A stretch of DNA of 64,000 bases from Nostoc favosum CHAB5714 (lineage in GTDB: Bacteria > Cyanobacteriota > Cyanobacteriia > Cyanobacteriales > Nostocaceae): positions 1 through 64,000 of the forward strand of contig NZ_JAIVFQ010000019.1 of assembly GCF_020829495.1 (NCBI RefSeq), written 5' to 3'. The position numbers and the translations under genes are program-made. The notes below the pieces were generated by a model. It had not been told where the DNA came from and ran no database searches. It saw nothing but the letters and a program-made list of their open reading frames with translations. Position 1 is the first letter of the stretch. Every line of letters starts with the position of its first letter. Positions 25,269-34,100 of the stretch are shown one piece after another.

Positions 25269-26921
25269 TTACGAATTAGTCTCAATGCGCTTGGGTTAAG
25301 CCAGAAAAATAAATTTGCGTAGGTTGGGGAGCCATTGCGCCCTTGCGGTTCCCCGACTTGTTCGCTTTTAGCATTCCCGCTTACTTACCAAGTGGCGAAC
25401 TTGCTTTCTGGTAACGGTTCTGTTGCTATCAGATTGCTCAAGCACCAACAACAGATCAATCCTGGGAAGTCTGCAAACTGGTATTTGGAGAAAGTAATTT
25501 ATGACTTGAAACGGGATCGACATTGATAATTCCTTGCAAAAATTCAACCGAGCCTCTTGGGCCTGTGTAGACACCATCCAGTTGGATTTTGACAACCAAT
25601 GGTTGTCATTCGCCACTGAAGCGGCATACCATTATCACCCCGAATAACTCCACACAGGGATGATCGCATATGATTGTCCTTCATTGCGATTGCTATTCAT
25701 CCAGCGATCGCCTGAAGCTGTCTTCGTATCCTTTGGAGAAGGCTTAAGCGAGAGCTTATCGCCGACTCCAGAATCCCGTCAGTTCAACTAAGGCAGCAGC
25801 ATACATATAGCCTGAAATAGGACAAATACACTCCTATTCAGCGAAAATTATGCTAAAATGCTGGTCAGAACCAGTTCTAAGCAGCCTAACTAGATAACAT
25901 CAGTCATATTTTGTTTTTACCTCCAAAGATTCCATCACGCGGGTGAGTGATTACGATTTGGAAAGGGTGCGGTTATGACGGTGTACGCCTCTTCCTATGG
26001 TGGCTCTCATCCGAGGCGAGGCTGTTTCAAAGCTTAAGCTTTTGGCGATCGCAGATGTGGGGCGTACACCGCTCCTGGTTGCCGTAGGCATCAAAACGAG
26101 AGTGCAAATCTACAACTCGTTCCTTGACAAGCTCTAAGCAAGTATTAATAATTACTCAATTATATATTCGCCGATTCCTAGTGCCTTATAGCTCTGTGTT
26201 AACTGCTGCCAAAGTGACTCAATTTGCTCATAGGACTCCGACACAGAAAGTTTTCCTCCAGTCTGTAGATTACAGATGTAACTTTAAAATTAAAATCAAT
26301 TTTCTACTTGAATATCATTCCCACAAATAAAATATAACCTTTATTAAGTATTCATGAAATTCAACATATTCACTCTAAAAATTATAACAATGCTGCTCTA
26401 TGCCTTAAGGTTAATATATATTTTCTAATTTATCAATAAAACTTATCCGTAAGATACTTTTGTTTTCTATTTAAAACGTCTATTTTAAAGATAAACATGA
26501 AAAATATTTGTATAAATCGTAATTGAGGAAAATTGTGGTTCATTCCTTAAAAGTTAAGTAGCAAGTAAATATCTACTGGGGTTAGCGGTCATACTACAGC
26601 CAAAGTTACCTCGCTTCACCAATCAGCTTGGTACATTCAACCGGATACGGGCATCGTAATCATTCGCAAAAATCCCTAGATTGGCAGTTCACAACAGCGG
26701 ATGCCCCTATCCGTCTCAAGCATCTTTATCCACAAATAGAAAATTAACAGACCACTAGCTTGTAGTTCGGGTTTTTTCTTTTCTGCCTTCACTTGAAATA
26801 CTTATCAACATAGTCCACTTCAAGGCTACTTCCCTAACTCGAGTAATGAAGCCAGATCCTAATCCCCTTGTGATTAATGACAACTACGTTTGTTTAGAAG
26901 TAAGTAGCTTACCAGATACAT
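25269..26921. other. Gene-poor, decayed region
   Basis: No intact gene is convincing. Readable debris: a segment QINPGKSANWYLEKVIYDLKRDR (to 25526) that looks like the tail of a cyanobacterial unknown protein; a TGACAACCA-A-TGGTTGTCA palindrome (25590-25608); small GC-rich repeat pieces around 25715-25770; a DUF1392 tail plus next-gene start (25945-26040); and a fragment AKVTSLHQSAWYIQPDTGIVIIRKNP ending in a stop near 26680. The last 200 bases are AT-rich and lead to the desaturase. Confidence 0.6.
25945..26040 (+). pseudogene. Remnant of the DUF1392 plus downstream-gene unit
   Basis: SDYDLERVRL-stop followed at once by MTVYASSYGG and a gaggcgaggctgtttc segment parallels the junction at 20250-20340 (TDYDLERVQV-stop, MTVH...). 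Only the last residues of DUF1392 and the start of the next gene survive. Confidence 0.6.
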
Positions 26922-27887
26922 ATGCAACCAAATACCACAAAAGAACTTGAGTTTTCTACAGCTTTAACTCCTAGAAGCCGAATAACCTTGGCGAATAAAG
27001 AGTTACAGAATCAACAAAGGTATATAGCTAGGACTACTGTATTAATCCCTTTTCTTGGCTCAGTTCTCGCCATTGGATTATTGCCGCTATTAGGGATTGG
27101 TTTGATCGAATTATCGTTGTTGGTTAGTATGTACATTTTAACGGGGCTTGGAATTACTGTAGGCTTTCATCGATACTTTGCACACAGAGCTTTCAAGTCA
27201 AACAAAGTGATAGAGATCACTCTAGCCATTCTTGGCTCTATGGCTGCTCAAGGACCTGTAATTTTTTGGGTAGCTACTCATAGATGCCATCATCAGTACA
27301 GCGATCAGCCCAACGATCCTCATTCACCTCGTCTTCATGGAAACGGAATTTATAATCAATTACGCGGACTATGCTATGCCCATATTGGCTGGCTGTTTGA
27401 GAGCTTGATTGTGAATCCATTAATTTTTGCCAAAGACTTGGTTCACAACCCTACCATTGTCAAAATTAATCAGCTTTACCTAATTTGGATAATACTAGGT
27501 CTTGCTATTCCTACGGCTATAGAAGGGATTCTTACAGGAAGTACTATTGGAGCATTCCAAGGGTTTATGTGGGGAGGAATTGTCCGAATCTTCTTATCTC
27601 ACCACACGACTTGGTGCATCAATTCCATTACCCACGTCTTTGGTCGCTACCGTTTTGAAAACGCTGATCAAAGCGGAAATATTATTTGGCTTGCCATTGT
27701 AACTCTTGGAGAAGGGTGGCATAACAACCATCATGCTTTCCCAAACTCGGCAAAGTTTGGTCTGAAATGGTGGCAATTTGATCTAGGTTACTGGGTTATC
27801 CGGTCTCTTGAAGTAACAGGTATGGCTTGGGATGTTAAAAGTCCAACACCAGGCATGATACAGGCTAAACAGATTACTTCTGTATAA
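26922..27887 (+). CDS. Acyl-lipid/acyl-CoA desaturase (delta-9 type)
   Basis: A 321-residue integral membrane di-iron desaturase that introduces a cis double bond into fatty acyl chains, usually at delta-9. The three histidine boxes are HRYFAH (near residue 83), HRCHHQ (near 120) and GEGWHNNHH (near 263-268), spaced as in the DesC family. Four hydrophobic segments flank them (LIPFLGSVLAIGLLPLLGIG, LVSMYILTGLGITVGF and two near 190-220). The N-terminus is polar. It appears complete, a chromosome-type metabolic gene carried as cargo between decayed elements. Confidence 0.9.
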   Translation: MQPNTTKELEFSTALTPRSRITLANKELQNQQRYIARTTVLIPFLGSVLAIGLLPLLGIGLIELSLLVSMYILTGLGITVGFHRYFAHRAFKSNKVIEITLAILGSMAAQGPVIFWVATHRCHHQYSDQPNDPHSPRLHGNGIYNQLRGLCYAHIGWLFESLIVNPLIFAKDLVHNPTIVKINQLYLIWIILGLAIPTAIEGILTGSTIGAFQGFMWGGIVRIFLSHHTTWCINSITHVFGRYRFENADQSGNIIWLAIVTLGEGWHNNHHAFPNSAKFGLKWWQFDLGYWVIRSLEVTGMAWDVKSPTPGMIQAKQITSV

Positions 27888-27908
27888 GGCAATACTGTTA
27901 AGTTAAGG

Positions 27909-28115
27909 CTATGCAGTGCTAAGAATAACGAAAATAGGGGGACGATTTCGTGTGCCAGTACCTCGGTGTTTTAATCTTTTTGAGCGAAACTTAGATACAG
28001 GTTTTTTGACAACTCTGGGGTTGGTACGATGAACTCGTTCTGCTAGCAATGTATCCAGAATTTCCAAATTCAACCAACGTAAAAAAAAGGGAGTGCTTGG
28101 TGTGCTTTTACCCAT
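27909..28115 (-). pseudogene. Transposase C-terminal fragment
   Basis: The minus strand reads FLRWLNLEILDTLLAERV, then HRTNPRVVKKPVSKFRSKR. The basic RVVKxxxSKFxxKR tail resembles the end of IS4-like transposases in cyanobacteria. No upstream transposase sequence remains; the frame begins just left of the mini-element at 28154. Confidence 0.45.
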
Positions 28116-28153
28116 AAATTGACCAAAAATGAATCATAACTTGACCAAAATTG

Positions 28154-28398
28154 TGTAACTTAAAGGATAAAGTGACCGAAATTAAAGGATAAAATGGCCG
28201 CGCCAATCAAGCTGGAATGCTTATTTTCCCGTTGTACACAATCTACGGTGATCGCATTCAATTCTGCCAAATACGCTTCTGCCATAGGTTCTGTTCTCCG
28301 GCCACTTAATGCTTTAAAAACGGCCACATTATCCTTTAAGTGACATGATGCGGCAAGCTTATCCTTTAATTTTCGGCAATCTTTTCCTTTAAGTCACA
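28154..28398. mobile_element. 245 bp non-autonomous element with Tn7/Tn5053-style ends
   Basis: The left end has two 21-base repeats (28158-28178, 28180-28200) of the form A(C/A)TTAAAGGATAAA(G/A)TG(A/G)CCG. The right end has four inverted relatives (starts 28299, 28321, 28351, 28374). Termini are TGTAACTTAAAGG and TGTGACTTAAAGG. The flanking five bases are AATTG and GATTG. Several short repeats at each end, inverted to each other, are the layout of TniA/TnsB binding sites. No transposase is inside; the interior can encode only a ~43-residue minus-strand peptide. Confidence 0.65.
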
Positions 28399-28400
28399 GA

Positions 28401-28546
28401 TTGTGAACTATATCATGTCCTAAAAATAGCCCAAGAATCAAATCTTATTCAGACTGCTGAAGCGTTAGAGAATCAACTATCCCAACTGCAACAAGAATTG
28501 GGAGATAATTCAGACACACAATTGCAGTCACTAATGAGCTTGTAAA
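28401..28546 (+). pseudogene. Coiled-coil gene tail next to the mini-element
   Basis: Right after the element the plus strand reads ELYHVLKIAQESNLIQTAEA, LENQLSQLQQELGDNSDTQ and a stop at about 28546. It looks like the end of a helical protein whose front part was lost or displaced by the element. No matching front part is visible on the left side. Confidence 0.4.
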
Positions 28547-28654
28547 ATGCTTACGACGGTAACTGAAATTCGCGGCATAACGGCTACGATCAGAGGTTGC
28601 TAAAAACTCGAACTCAGCACGAGTGGCTTTCTTCAATCCTCTACACCGCATTTG

Positions 28655-29164
28655 TTAGGCATCACAAATGAACAAACTAACACTCTTACTATCATCAGAT
28701 AGTTTAATCATTCGTTCAAAGCTTAGTCCTAGTTTTTTGAGCAACTTTGCTGAACCATAATTGTCCGGTGTAGTAATAGCGACAATACGAGTTAAGCCGA
28801 AGGTTCTTCTTCCATACATCATAACAGCAGAAGCAGATTCATAGGCGTATCCTTTTCCCCGGAACTTAGGAAGAAAGGCAAACCCAACATCTACATCCTC
28901 CAAGGAATCTCTTTTTATCAAACCGCAAATTCCAATCGAGGCGCTCTTCCCCTTTAGCTCAACCAAATACAATCCGAAGCCGAGACGCTCATACATAGCA
29001 ACCAGATTCTTCAAAATATATTCACGAGCATCATCGAGAGTTCTCACACCTTTATCACCAATAAAGTGCAACCACAAAGGGTCATTCAATATCTCAAGAA
29101 TGAACTCGCTATCTTCAACTGTCAGCCGACGAAGAACTAAACGCTCTGTTTCAAGAACTCTCAT
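28655..29164 (-). CDS. GNAT family N-acetyltransferase (RimJ/RimL-like)
   Basis: A 169-residue acetyl-CoA-dependent acetyltransferase. The start LETERLVLRRLTVEDSEFI is typical of the RimJ/RimL group; the acetyl-CoA loop is FLPKFRGKGYAYES (Q/RxxGxG/A form); and TTPDNYGSAKLLKKLGLSFE is the closing helix region. The substrate is unknown: protein N-termini or a small molecule are possible. It is a single minus-strand gene with no operon partners. Confidence 0.85.
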   Translation of the reverse strand: MRVLETERLVLRRLTVEDSEFILEILNDPLWLHFIGDKGVRTLDDAREYILKNLVAMYERLGFGLYLVELKGKSASIGICGLIKRDSLEDVDVGFAFLPKFRGKGYAYESASAVMMYGRRTFGLTRIVAITTPDNYGSAKLLKKLGLSFERMIKLSDDSKSVSLFICDA

Positions 29165-29272
29165 AGTCGAACACCTTGTTATCGATGTCTAACTATTTAT
29201 TATGCTGATGAAATTGGGCTGATTGTTCCTATTGCTTCCTGGGTACTGCATGAAACTTGTTGTCAACTTAAA

Positions 29273-29509
29273 CTAAATTTGATTTACAACAGCTTTCAAA
29301 CGCTTTAAGCGCTGATTCTGTTCTGACCACTTTTTGCAAGCATCTTTAACGATTTCTATCTCTGAGGGCGATAAATGCTCATCCCCTTGCCCAGAAGCTA
29401 TAATTTTAGCTGCTATAACCGCTTTTTCATACTCCACACCGTACTTAACCAGTTCTGTGCAAAATATTTTTTCTCTTTCTTCTATTGATGTAAAATAACT
29501 ACTTGGCAT
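29273..29509 (-). CDS. Small hypothetical protein
   Basis: A 78-residue charged helical protein (ERKIFCTELVKYGVEYEKAV-like front, EIEIVKDACKKWSEQNQRLKRL C-terminal helix). No domain is recognised. It is separated from the acetyltransferase gene by ~110 bases. Confidence 0.45.
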   Translation of the reverse strand: MPSSYFTSIEEREKIFCTELVKYGVEYEKAVIAAKIIASGQGDEHLSPSEIEIVKDACKKWSEQNQRLKRLKAVVNQI

Positions 29510-30431
29510 TGTTCAACAGATAATATAAGTGTTATTTTGAAACTACATCAACAAAAATAAGTTTCCGTTTCAAATCCTACAAATTCTATAAATTTATGAC
29601 TTCTACCTAAAGATACTTAAATAAACATAGTTAATTTACATCTATAGGGATAAGACGCTGTGAGGGTTTGAGAGCATCAGCCAACAAAAATATTAAAATA
29701 TAATTAAATATTTTTCAAAGTAAGCAAGAAACAAACAAGTGGTTGTATCCAGGTAAGGGGTTGCCTCTGGTTATTTCTGAACAAATGCTTACCTCTAGAA
29801 ACCAAAATTAAGAATTTCAGATATTGTAATACACACTTGACGCTTCATGTTACTGTTGCGATTATGTCTTCCACAGTCCACGATACTCAGGCAACAATTA
29901 CAGGCTGTAGAAACCTTTTTACCAAGGGCAGTGGCAAAGGCGGACCGATTCCTCAAAGGCAGTGATTCTCACAAAAATACTCTACTGAGTTATTCACATC
30001 AATAGAGTATATAAATTTACTATAATCATCTCTCGCTAGCATTCAATTTATAATTTTGCAAATATTTATACCTCTGTATAAGTACTAGAAATCTTGCCTA
30101 CAGCGATCGCATGAAGCACTGCATGAGGGCAATCACTCCAAAACCTACTGTCATCACTGCGGCTATCTCCTGATATCCCTTGACAGGATAGATTATATTC
30201 GTGCGTTGCTCCTGGCATTACTCAAGGCCTGCGATCGCTGCCCTAAGAAAAACCTGTGTTTCGCTTGGGTGAGTTGGTCGAGTTTCGATTGAAGTGGTGG
30301 AAGTCATCAGCCCAAGATACTGAAGCTGAAAAAAGAGTACGAACGTAGGTTCCGAGAGATTCTTCAGAAACGGCAGCAGCTGATTGAGCTTTGGGTGCAA
30401 AGACAGCAGCTTTTCTTGTGCAGATATTACA
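29510..30431. other. Non-coding region with repeat copy and gene debris
   Basis: It contains the extended dispersed repeat (29798-30110), a fragment GNHSKTYCHHCGYLLI (near 30128-30175) that looks like a zinc-binding tail, perhaps of a radical-SAM protein, and the DUF1392-unit remnant from 30240. No intact gene was found. Confidence 0.55.
29798..30110 (+). repeat. Dispersed hairpin repeat, long copy 2
   Basis: From ctagaaaccaaaattaagaa through cttccacagtccacgatac and the ATACTCTACTGA hairpin (29972-30005) to gtataagtactagaaatctt. It parallels 33460-33745 over about 300 bases with scattered differences and small indels, so the two copies arose by duplication of a larger unit. Confidence 0.8.
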
Positions 30432-30450
30432 TTACTGTGTTTCCTTGAAG
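30240..30450 (+). pseudogene. Second remnant of the DUF1392 plus downstream-gene unit
   Basis: LRKTCVSLG / KPVFRLGELVEFR-like DUF1392 tail sequence joins directly to a frame-broken LKWWKSSAQDTEAEK, FREILQKRQQLIELWVQRQQ stretch, which matches the gene at 20281-20637. An internal deletion fused the two genes, and frameshifts followed. Confidence 0.6.
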
Positions 30451-31757
30451 ATCGGGATTTCTGTTACAGTCCATAAAATTACAGTCTTGTCAAAACTGCT
30501 AGAAGCGAGGGTTTTACCATCTGGACTATACACTACATCCCAGACAGAATCAGTATGCCCAGTGAGTGTTTTGATGGCTTTACCCGTGTTTATATTCCAT
30601 ATTTTGATCGTCTTGTCTGCACTGCTAGAAGTGAGGGTTTTACCATCTGGACTATACACTATGCCCCTGACAGAATTAGTATGTCCAGCGAGTGTTTTGA
30701 TGGATTTACCTGTGTTTATATCCCATATTTTGATGGTCTTGTCTCTACTGCTAGAAGCGAGGGTTTTACCATCTGGACTATACACTACGCCATAGACATA
30801 ACCAGTATGCCCAGTGAGTGTTTTGATAGGTTTACCCGTGTTTATATCCCATATTTTGATAGTCCTGTCTAAACTACTAGAAGCGAGGGTTTTACCATCT
30901 GGACTATACACTACGCCAAAGACAGAATCAGTATGCCCAGTGAGTGTTTTGATGGCTTTACCCGTGTTTATATCCCATATTTTGATGGTATTGTCCCTAC
31001 TGCTAGAAGCGAGGATTTTACCATCTGGACTATACACTATGCCAAAGACAGAATCAGTATGCCCAGTGAGTGTTTTGATGGGTTTACCCGTGTTTATATT
31101 CCATATCTTTATGGTCTTGTCTCTACTGCTAGAAGCCAGCGTTTTGCCATCTGGACTACACACTACACCAAAGACAAAATCAGTATGCCCAGTGAGTGTT
31201 TTGATGGCTTTACCCATGTTTATATCCCATATTTTGATGGTCTTGTCTAAACTGCTAGTAGCAAGGGTTTTGCCATCTGGACTATACACTACACCCCAGA
31301 CAGAATCAGTATGCCCTTCTAAAGTATTAAGCTCTATAGCGCTATTTGCTAAGTTCTCCGTTGGTCGTAAATAAACTGCTTGCTGTAAAGCTGTAACACT
31401 TTTCAGTTGAATATCATTTGATGCCCAAGACGGAAGTTTCTCATTCGCTTTTAATGCTTCTACTGTAGCATCTTTGCTTTCTCCAGAAACAAGATGTGCT
31501 TTTGAAGAATTAGTCAGTGCATTAATTTCGCTAATTGTGGCAAGATTTCTTTGCTCAATATCAAGATTTCTTTGTCCTTTGGCTTGGTGTGTTTGAAAGA
31601 ACGCTGTAACTGCCAGCACAGCTAAGACTACTCCTGCTGCAACCGAACCAAACAGAGCGCGTTTCAAAAAACTATTAAGTTTGACTTCACCAAGTTTTCT
31701 TTGTTGCTTTTCTTGTTCTAGTTCATCAAGCATGATTTTCTCCAGACTTTGGCTCAC
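30432..31757 (-). CDS. WD40 repeat protein with membrane segment
   Basis: A 441-residue protein. A short helical front (LEKIMLDELEQEKQQRKLGE) and one membrane helix (ALFGSVAAGVVLAVLAVTAFF, ~35-55) are followed by a linker and seven WD40 repeats of 42 residues (LTGHTDSVFGVVYSPDGKTL, then ASSSxDKTIKIWDINTGKxIK), enough for one complete seven-bladed propeller. The repeats are nearly identical at DNA level. The first codon is GTG at 31757, overlapping an ATPase fragment upstream. In cyanobacteria this layout is usually the C-terminal part of a larger ATPase-WD40 protein, so it is probably a truncated product. Confidence 0.75.
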   Translation of the reverse strand: MSQSLEKIMLDELEQEKQQRKLGEVKLNSFLKRALFGSVAAGVVLAVLAVTAFFQTHQAKGQRNLDIEQRNLATISEINALTNSSKAHLVSGESKDATVEALKANEKLPSWASNDIQLKSVTALQQAVYLRPTENLANSAIELNTLEGHTDSVWGVVYSPDGKTLATSSLDKTIKIWDINMGKAIKTLTGHTDFVFGVVCSPDGKTLASSSRDKTIKIWNINTGKPIKTLTGHTDSVFGIVYSPDGKILASSSRDNTIKIWDINTGKAIKTLTGHTDSVFGVVYSPDGKTLASSSLDRTIKIWDINTGKPIKTLTGHTGYVYGVVYSPDGKTLASSSRDKTIKIWDINTGKSIKTLAGHTNSVRGIVYSPDGKTLTSSSADKTIKIWNINTGKAIKTLTGHTDSVWDVVYSPDGKTLASSSFDKTVILWTVTEIPIFKETQ

Positions 31758-32145
31758 ACGGTGAGCGATAAGCTCTTCTTAAGCCTTCTCCAAAAGATAC
31801 GCTAGCGCGAACGGCTATCGCTAGCAACACATCCGCAATGTCCACGTCTGTCATTTCCAAGTCTTCACTCGACTCAAAATATACTACGTGATAACCTGAA
31901 TCTTCTAATTCCACCTGTAGCCTTACTAGCTCTGTCGATTTTCCACAGCCGATATGACCAGTGAAAAGGGTGCAGGTCGGTTCGTTCGCTTTGAAGAATG
32001 TGATTTTCTGCTTCAGCTTACCAATAATATCGCCACCCCTGACTGAAGAGAAATCAATGTAGTACTTTTTATCTGAACCTTGATTCACGTACAAAGTCCG
32101 GCTGGGGTCTGTTCGCTGGAAAAACTCTAGTAAATCTATAGTCAT
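31758..32145 (-). pseudogene. N-terminal fragment of a P-loop ATPase
   Basis: The minus-strand frame begins MTIDLLEFFQRTDPSRTLYV and holds Walker A GHIGCGKSTELVRL and YFESSEDLEMTDVDIADVLL, the front of a common cyanobacterial ATPase. After IAVRASVSF the sequence changes to GEGLRRAYRSPCEP, encoded by a small GC-rich dispersed repeat (near 31770-31815), and then stops. The rest of the ATPase is missing. The following WD40 gene overlaps its end, so a deletion probably joined two parts of one or two larger genes. Confidence 0.65.
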
Positions 32146-32535
32146 AAAAAAAGTAATATATTCTTGTTTTGACAGCAGTTGGGTTAAGGCATAGCTGGAC
32201 TGGCAGAAAGAGAGGGCTTATGCCTTATACAACTTGAGTATTCACTTTTACGGACTGTAGCGCAATATTCCGATTGCAGGAAGTCAATAACGCACTGCGC
32301 GTATAATTACGATTGTTACCAGTGGCTGCATATCAATCCTTACGGGTTAAAGAGAAAGGTATTGAATATAACAGTGACCCGATGCATCAAAATAAAGGTC
32401 AAATAAACCAGAGTAAGGGCGCGTGGTTTCTATTTTTATGACCCCAATGGGCATAAGTCAGAATTGCTGACTCGTGCTTAGAGAGAGCCTCAAGCGTGGA
32501 AATACGTGAAAGTTAAGCGCACAGTATTTATTAGG
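32146..32535. other. Non-coding gap
   Basis: No gene seen. A 9-base inverted repeat TAAGGCATA / TATGCCTTA around 32184-32224 could be a terminator or small hairpin; the rest is unremarkable. Confidence 0.5.
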
Positions 32536-33204
32536 TTAATTAGAGGCATTAATATAGTGTTTTCGCCACAACAAAAAAGTAGCCACAATTATACCTATTC
32601 CAGTTAGTGCGGCAGTAGTGTTTGGTTCTGGAACTTTTTGGGTTGTCAACACAGAGATAGCGCCACTTATTCTCACAGAACCTCTGCTTGGGCTAGTTGT
32701 ATCTACTAAAAGATTGCCTACTTGATAAATTTCAAAACCATTAAGCGTACCAGTTGCACCTTGAAATAAACCTTGACCACCAGTGATGTTGTTAATATTA
32801 GTGCCAGTAGTAGTCAAGTTTGTTAAATCAACAACACCTGTACCATTTTCAACTTCGTAAAATAATTTATTGTTACCTTCTCCAAATAACGTCACTCCAC
32901 CAAGTGGTAAAGAAAGTAAACCAAATGTTTCTGGATTGCTACTAAAGCGGTATGAAGCACTGCTTAAATCAGTTTGGACATAGAGTAAACCACTAGCTTT
33001 GGTTAAACCAAAAGGTGCGTTATTACTTGAACCTGAAATAGTTCTTGCTGTTATATTTTCAGTAATGGGATAAAAAAGCGCAGATGATGCGTCATAGGTG
33101 GCATCAAACTTGTAGGTAGTTTGCGCCCTTGCACTTTCTACACTCGAAGATAAACCAACTAAGGTAAGGAATCCTAGAAGCCACGAACTATATGAGCGTA
33201 GCAT
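32536..33204 (-). CDS. PEP-CTERM anchored exported protein
   Basis: A 222-residue exported protein: signal peptide (SSWLLGFLTLVGLSSSVESARAQ), a beta-rich body (YKFDATYDASSALFYPITE, FGEGNNKLFYEVENGTGVVDL), and a C-terminal VPEPNTTAALTGIGIIVATF with basic residues after it, the PEP-CTERM sorting signal that an exosortase would process. Function is unknown; such proteins are found in the cell envelope or sheath. Confidence 0.85.
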   Translation of the reverse strand: MLRSYSSWLLGFLTLVGLSSSVESARAQTTYKFDATYDASSALFYPITENITARTISGSSNNAPFGLTKASGLLYVQTDLSSASYRFSSNPETFGLLSLPLGGVTLFGEGNNKLFYEVENGTGVVDLTNLTTTGTNINNITGGQGLFQGATGTLNGFEIYQVGNLLVDTTSPSRGSVRISGAISVLTTQKVPEPNTTAALTGIGIIVATFLLWRKHYINASN

Positions 33205-33812
33205 AATTGCTTTTATTAAAAGTATAGATTACTGAATATCAGGATACAGCAACAAGAAAGGATTTTACGCTAATGAATCAGGCAATCGCTGATTTGATAT
33301 ATCTGACAACACATAGTGGGTAAGTAATCCCTGTTTTCAGAAGACAACCTGTTTAATGTCAGTTCGGGTTAAGAAGATTTATTCAGCGTCAGTTGACGGA
33401 AACGACGCAAACACGTTGACATATCTCAGAATCAAGCAACGGGGGAAAAGGGGAAGGGGAAAGCTAGAAACCAAAATTAAGAATTTTAGATATCGTGATA
33501 TACACTTGACGCTTCATCTTACTGTTGCGATTATTCTTCCACAGTCCACGATACCTCTTGCAACAATTGCAGGCTGTAGAAAACCCCTTTACGAAGGGCA
33601 GTGATTCTTACAAAAATACTCTACCGAGTTATTCACATCAATAGAGTATATGAATTTACTACAATCATCTTTTACCAGCATTTAGTTTATACTTTAGCAA
33701 ATATTTATATCTCTGTATAAGTACTGTAAATCTTGCCTAACTTTCGGCAAAATGTTTCGGATTGCCTGATAACTTACTGTATTCTGGGATATCGTTCTTT
33801 GTGGAAAGCCAA
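33205..33812. other. Non-coding region with long repeat copy
   Basis: It holds the dispersed repeat at 33460-33780 and otherwise no gene. The short frame at 33356-33604 crosses the repeat and is not supported. Confidence 0.55.
33460..33780 (+). repeat. Dispersed hairpin repeat, long copy 3
   Basis: The left part matches 29798-29960 and the right part, from ATACTCTACCGA (33613) to ataacttact, matches 24055-24245. It is therefore the most complete copy and joins the two halves seen elsewhere. It ends 33 bases before the start of the gene at 33813. Confidence 0.8.
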
Positions 33813-34100
33813 ATGATTCCTATAGATATGCAACGACTCATCAAAAAAACCTCTAACCCAGTTCGCAAGAAAATAGAAGTAACCCCATCATCGACTGAAT
33901 CCATTGAGATGCCTGAAAGTCAAAATATTCCTGAACGAGTGATTGAACCAAATCCACCTGTGTACATTGAAGACTACGTTTCCGAATCCGAATCCGAATA
34001 CATTTCAGAACACTATCGCCCCCTACGCTCTATTGGCAACTCAGGGTGGCAACCGTCTGATGTGTGGCGAGAGTTGAGGGTTGATGATTTCTGTGAGTAA
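33813..34100 (+). CDS. 95-residue protein of a two-member family (GNSGWQxSDVWR tail)
   Basis: A 95-residue protein with a basic front (MQRLIKKTSNPVRKKIEV), a variable proline/glutamate-rich middle and a C-terminal block GNSGWQPSDVWRELRVDDFCE. The gene at 38030-38317 encodes another 95-residue protein with nearly the same last 20 residues, in which only E/D, L/I and E/N type changes occur. ATG 33813 is chosen because it gives equal lengths and has GGAAAG upstream. The conserved tail and disordered middle look like a short linear-motif or precursor peptide, but no partner enzyme is adjacent. Function is unknown. Confidence 0.6.
   Translation: MIPIDMQRLIKKTSNPVRKKIEVTPSSTESIEMPESQNIPERVIEPNPPVYIEDYVSESESEYISEHYRPLRSIGNSGWQPSDVWRELRVDDFCE

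Noticed and set aside
26124..26330. 68-residue frame in the decayed region
   Set aside because: No ribosome site, odd composition, in a stretch of gene debris.
30391..31374. Several plus-strand open frames with repeated LEARVLPSGLYT-like units
   Set aside because: They are antisense shadows of the seven near-identical WD40 repeats.
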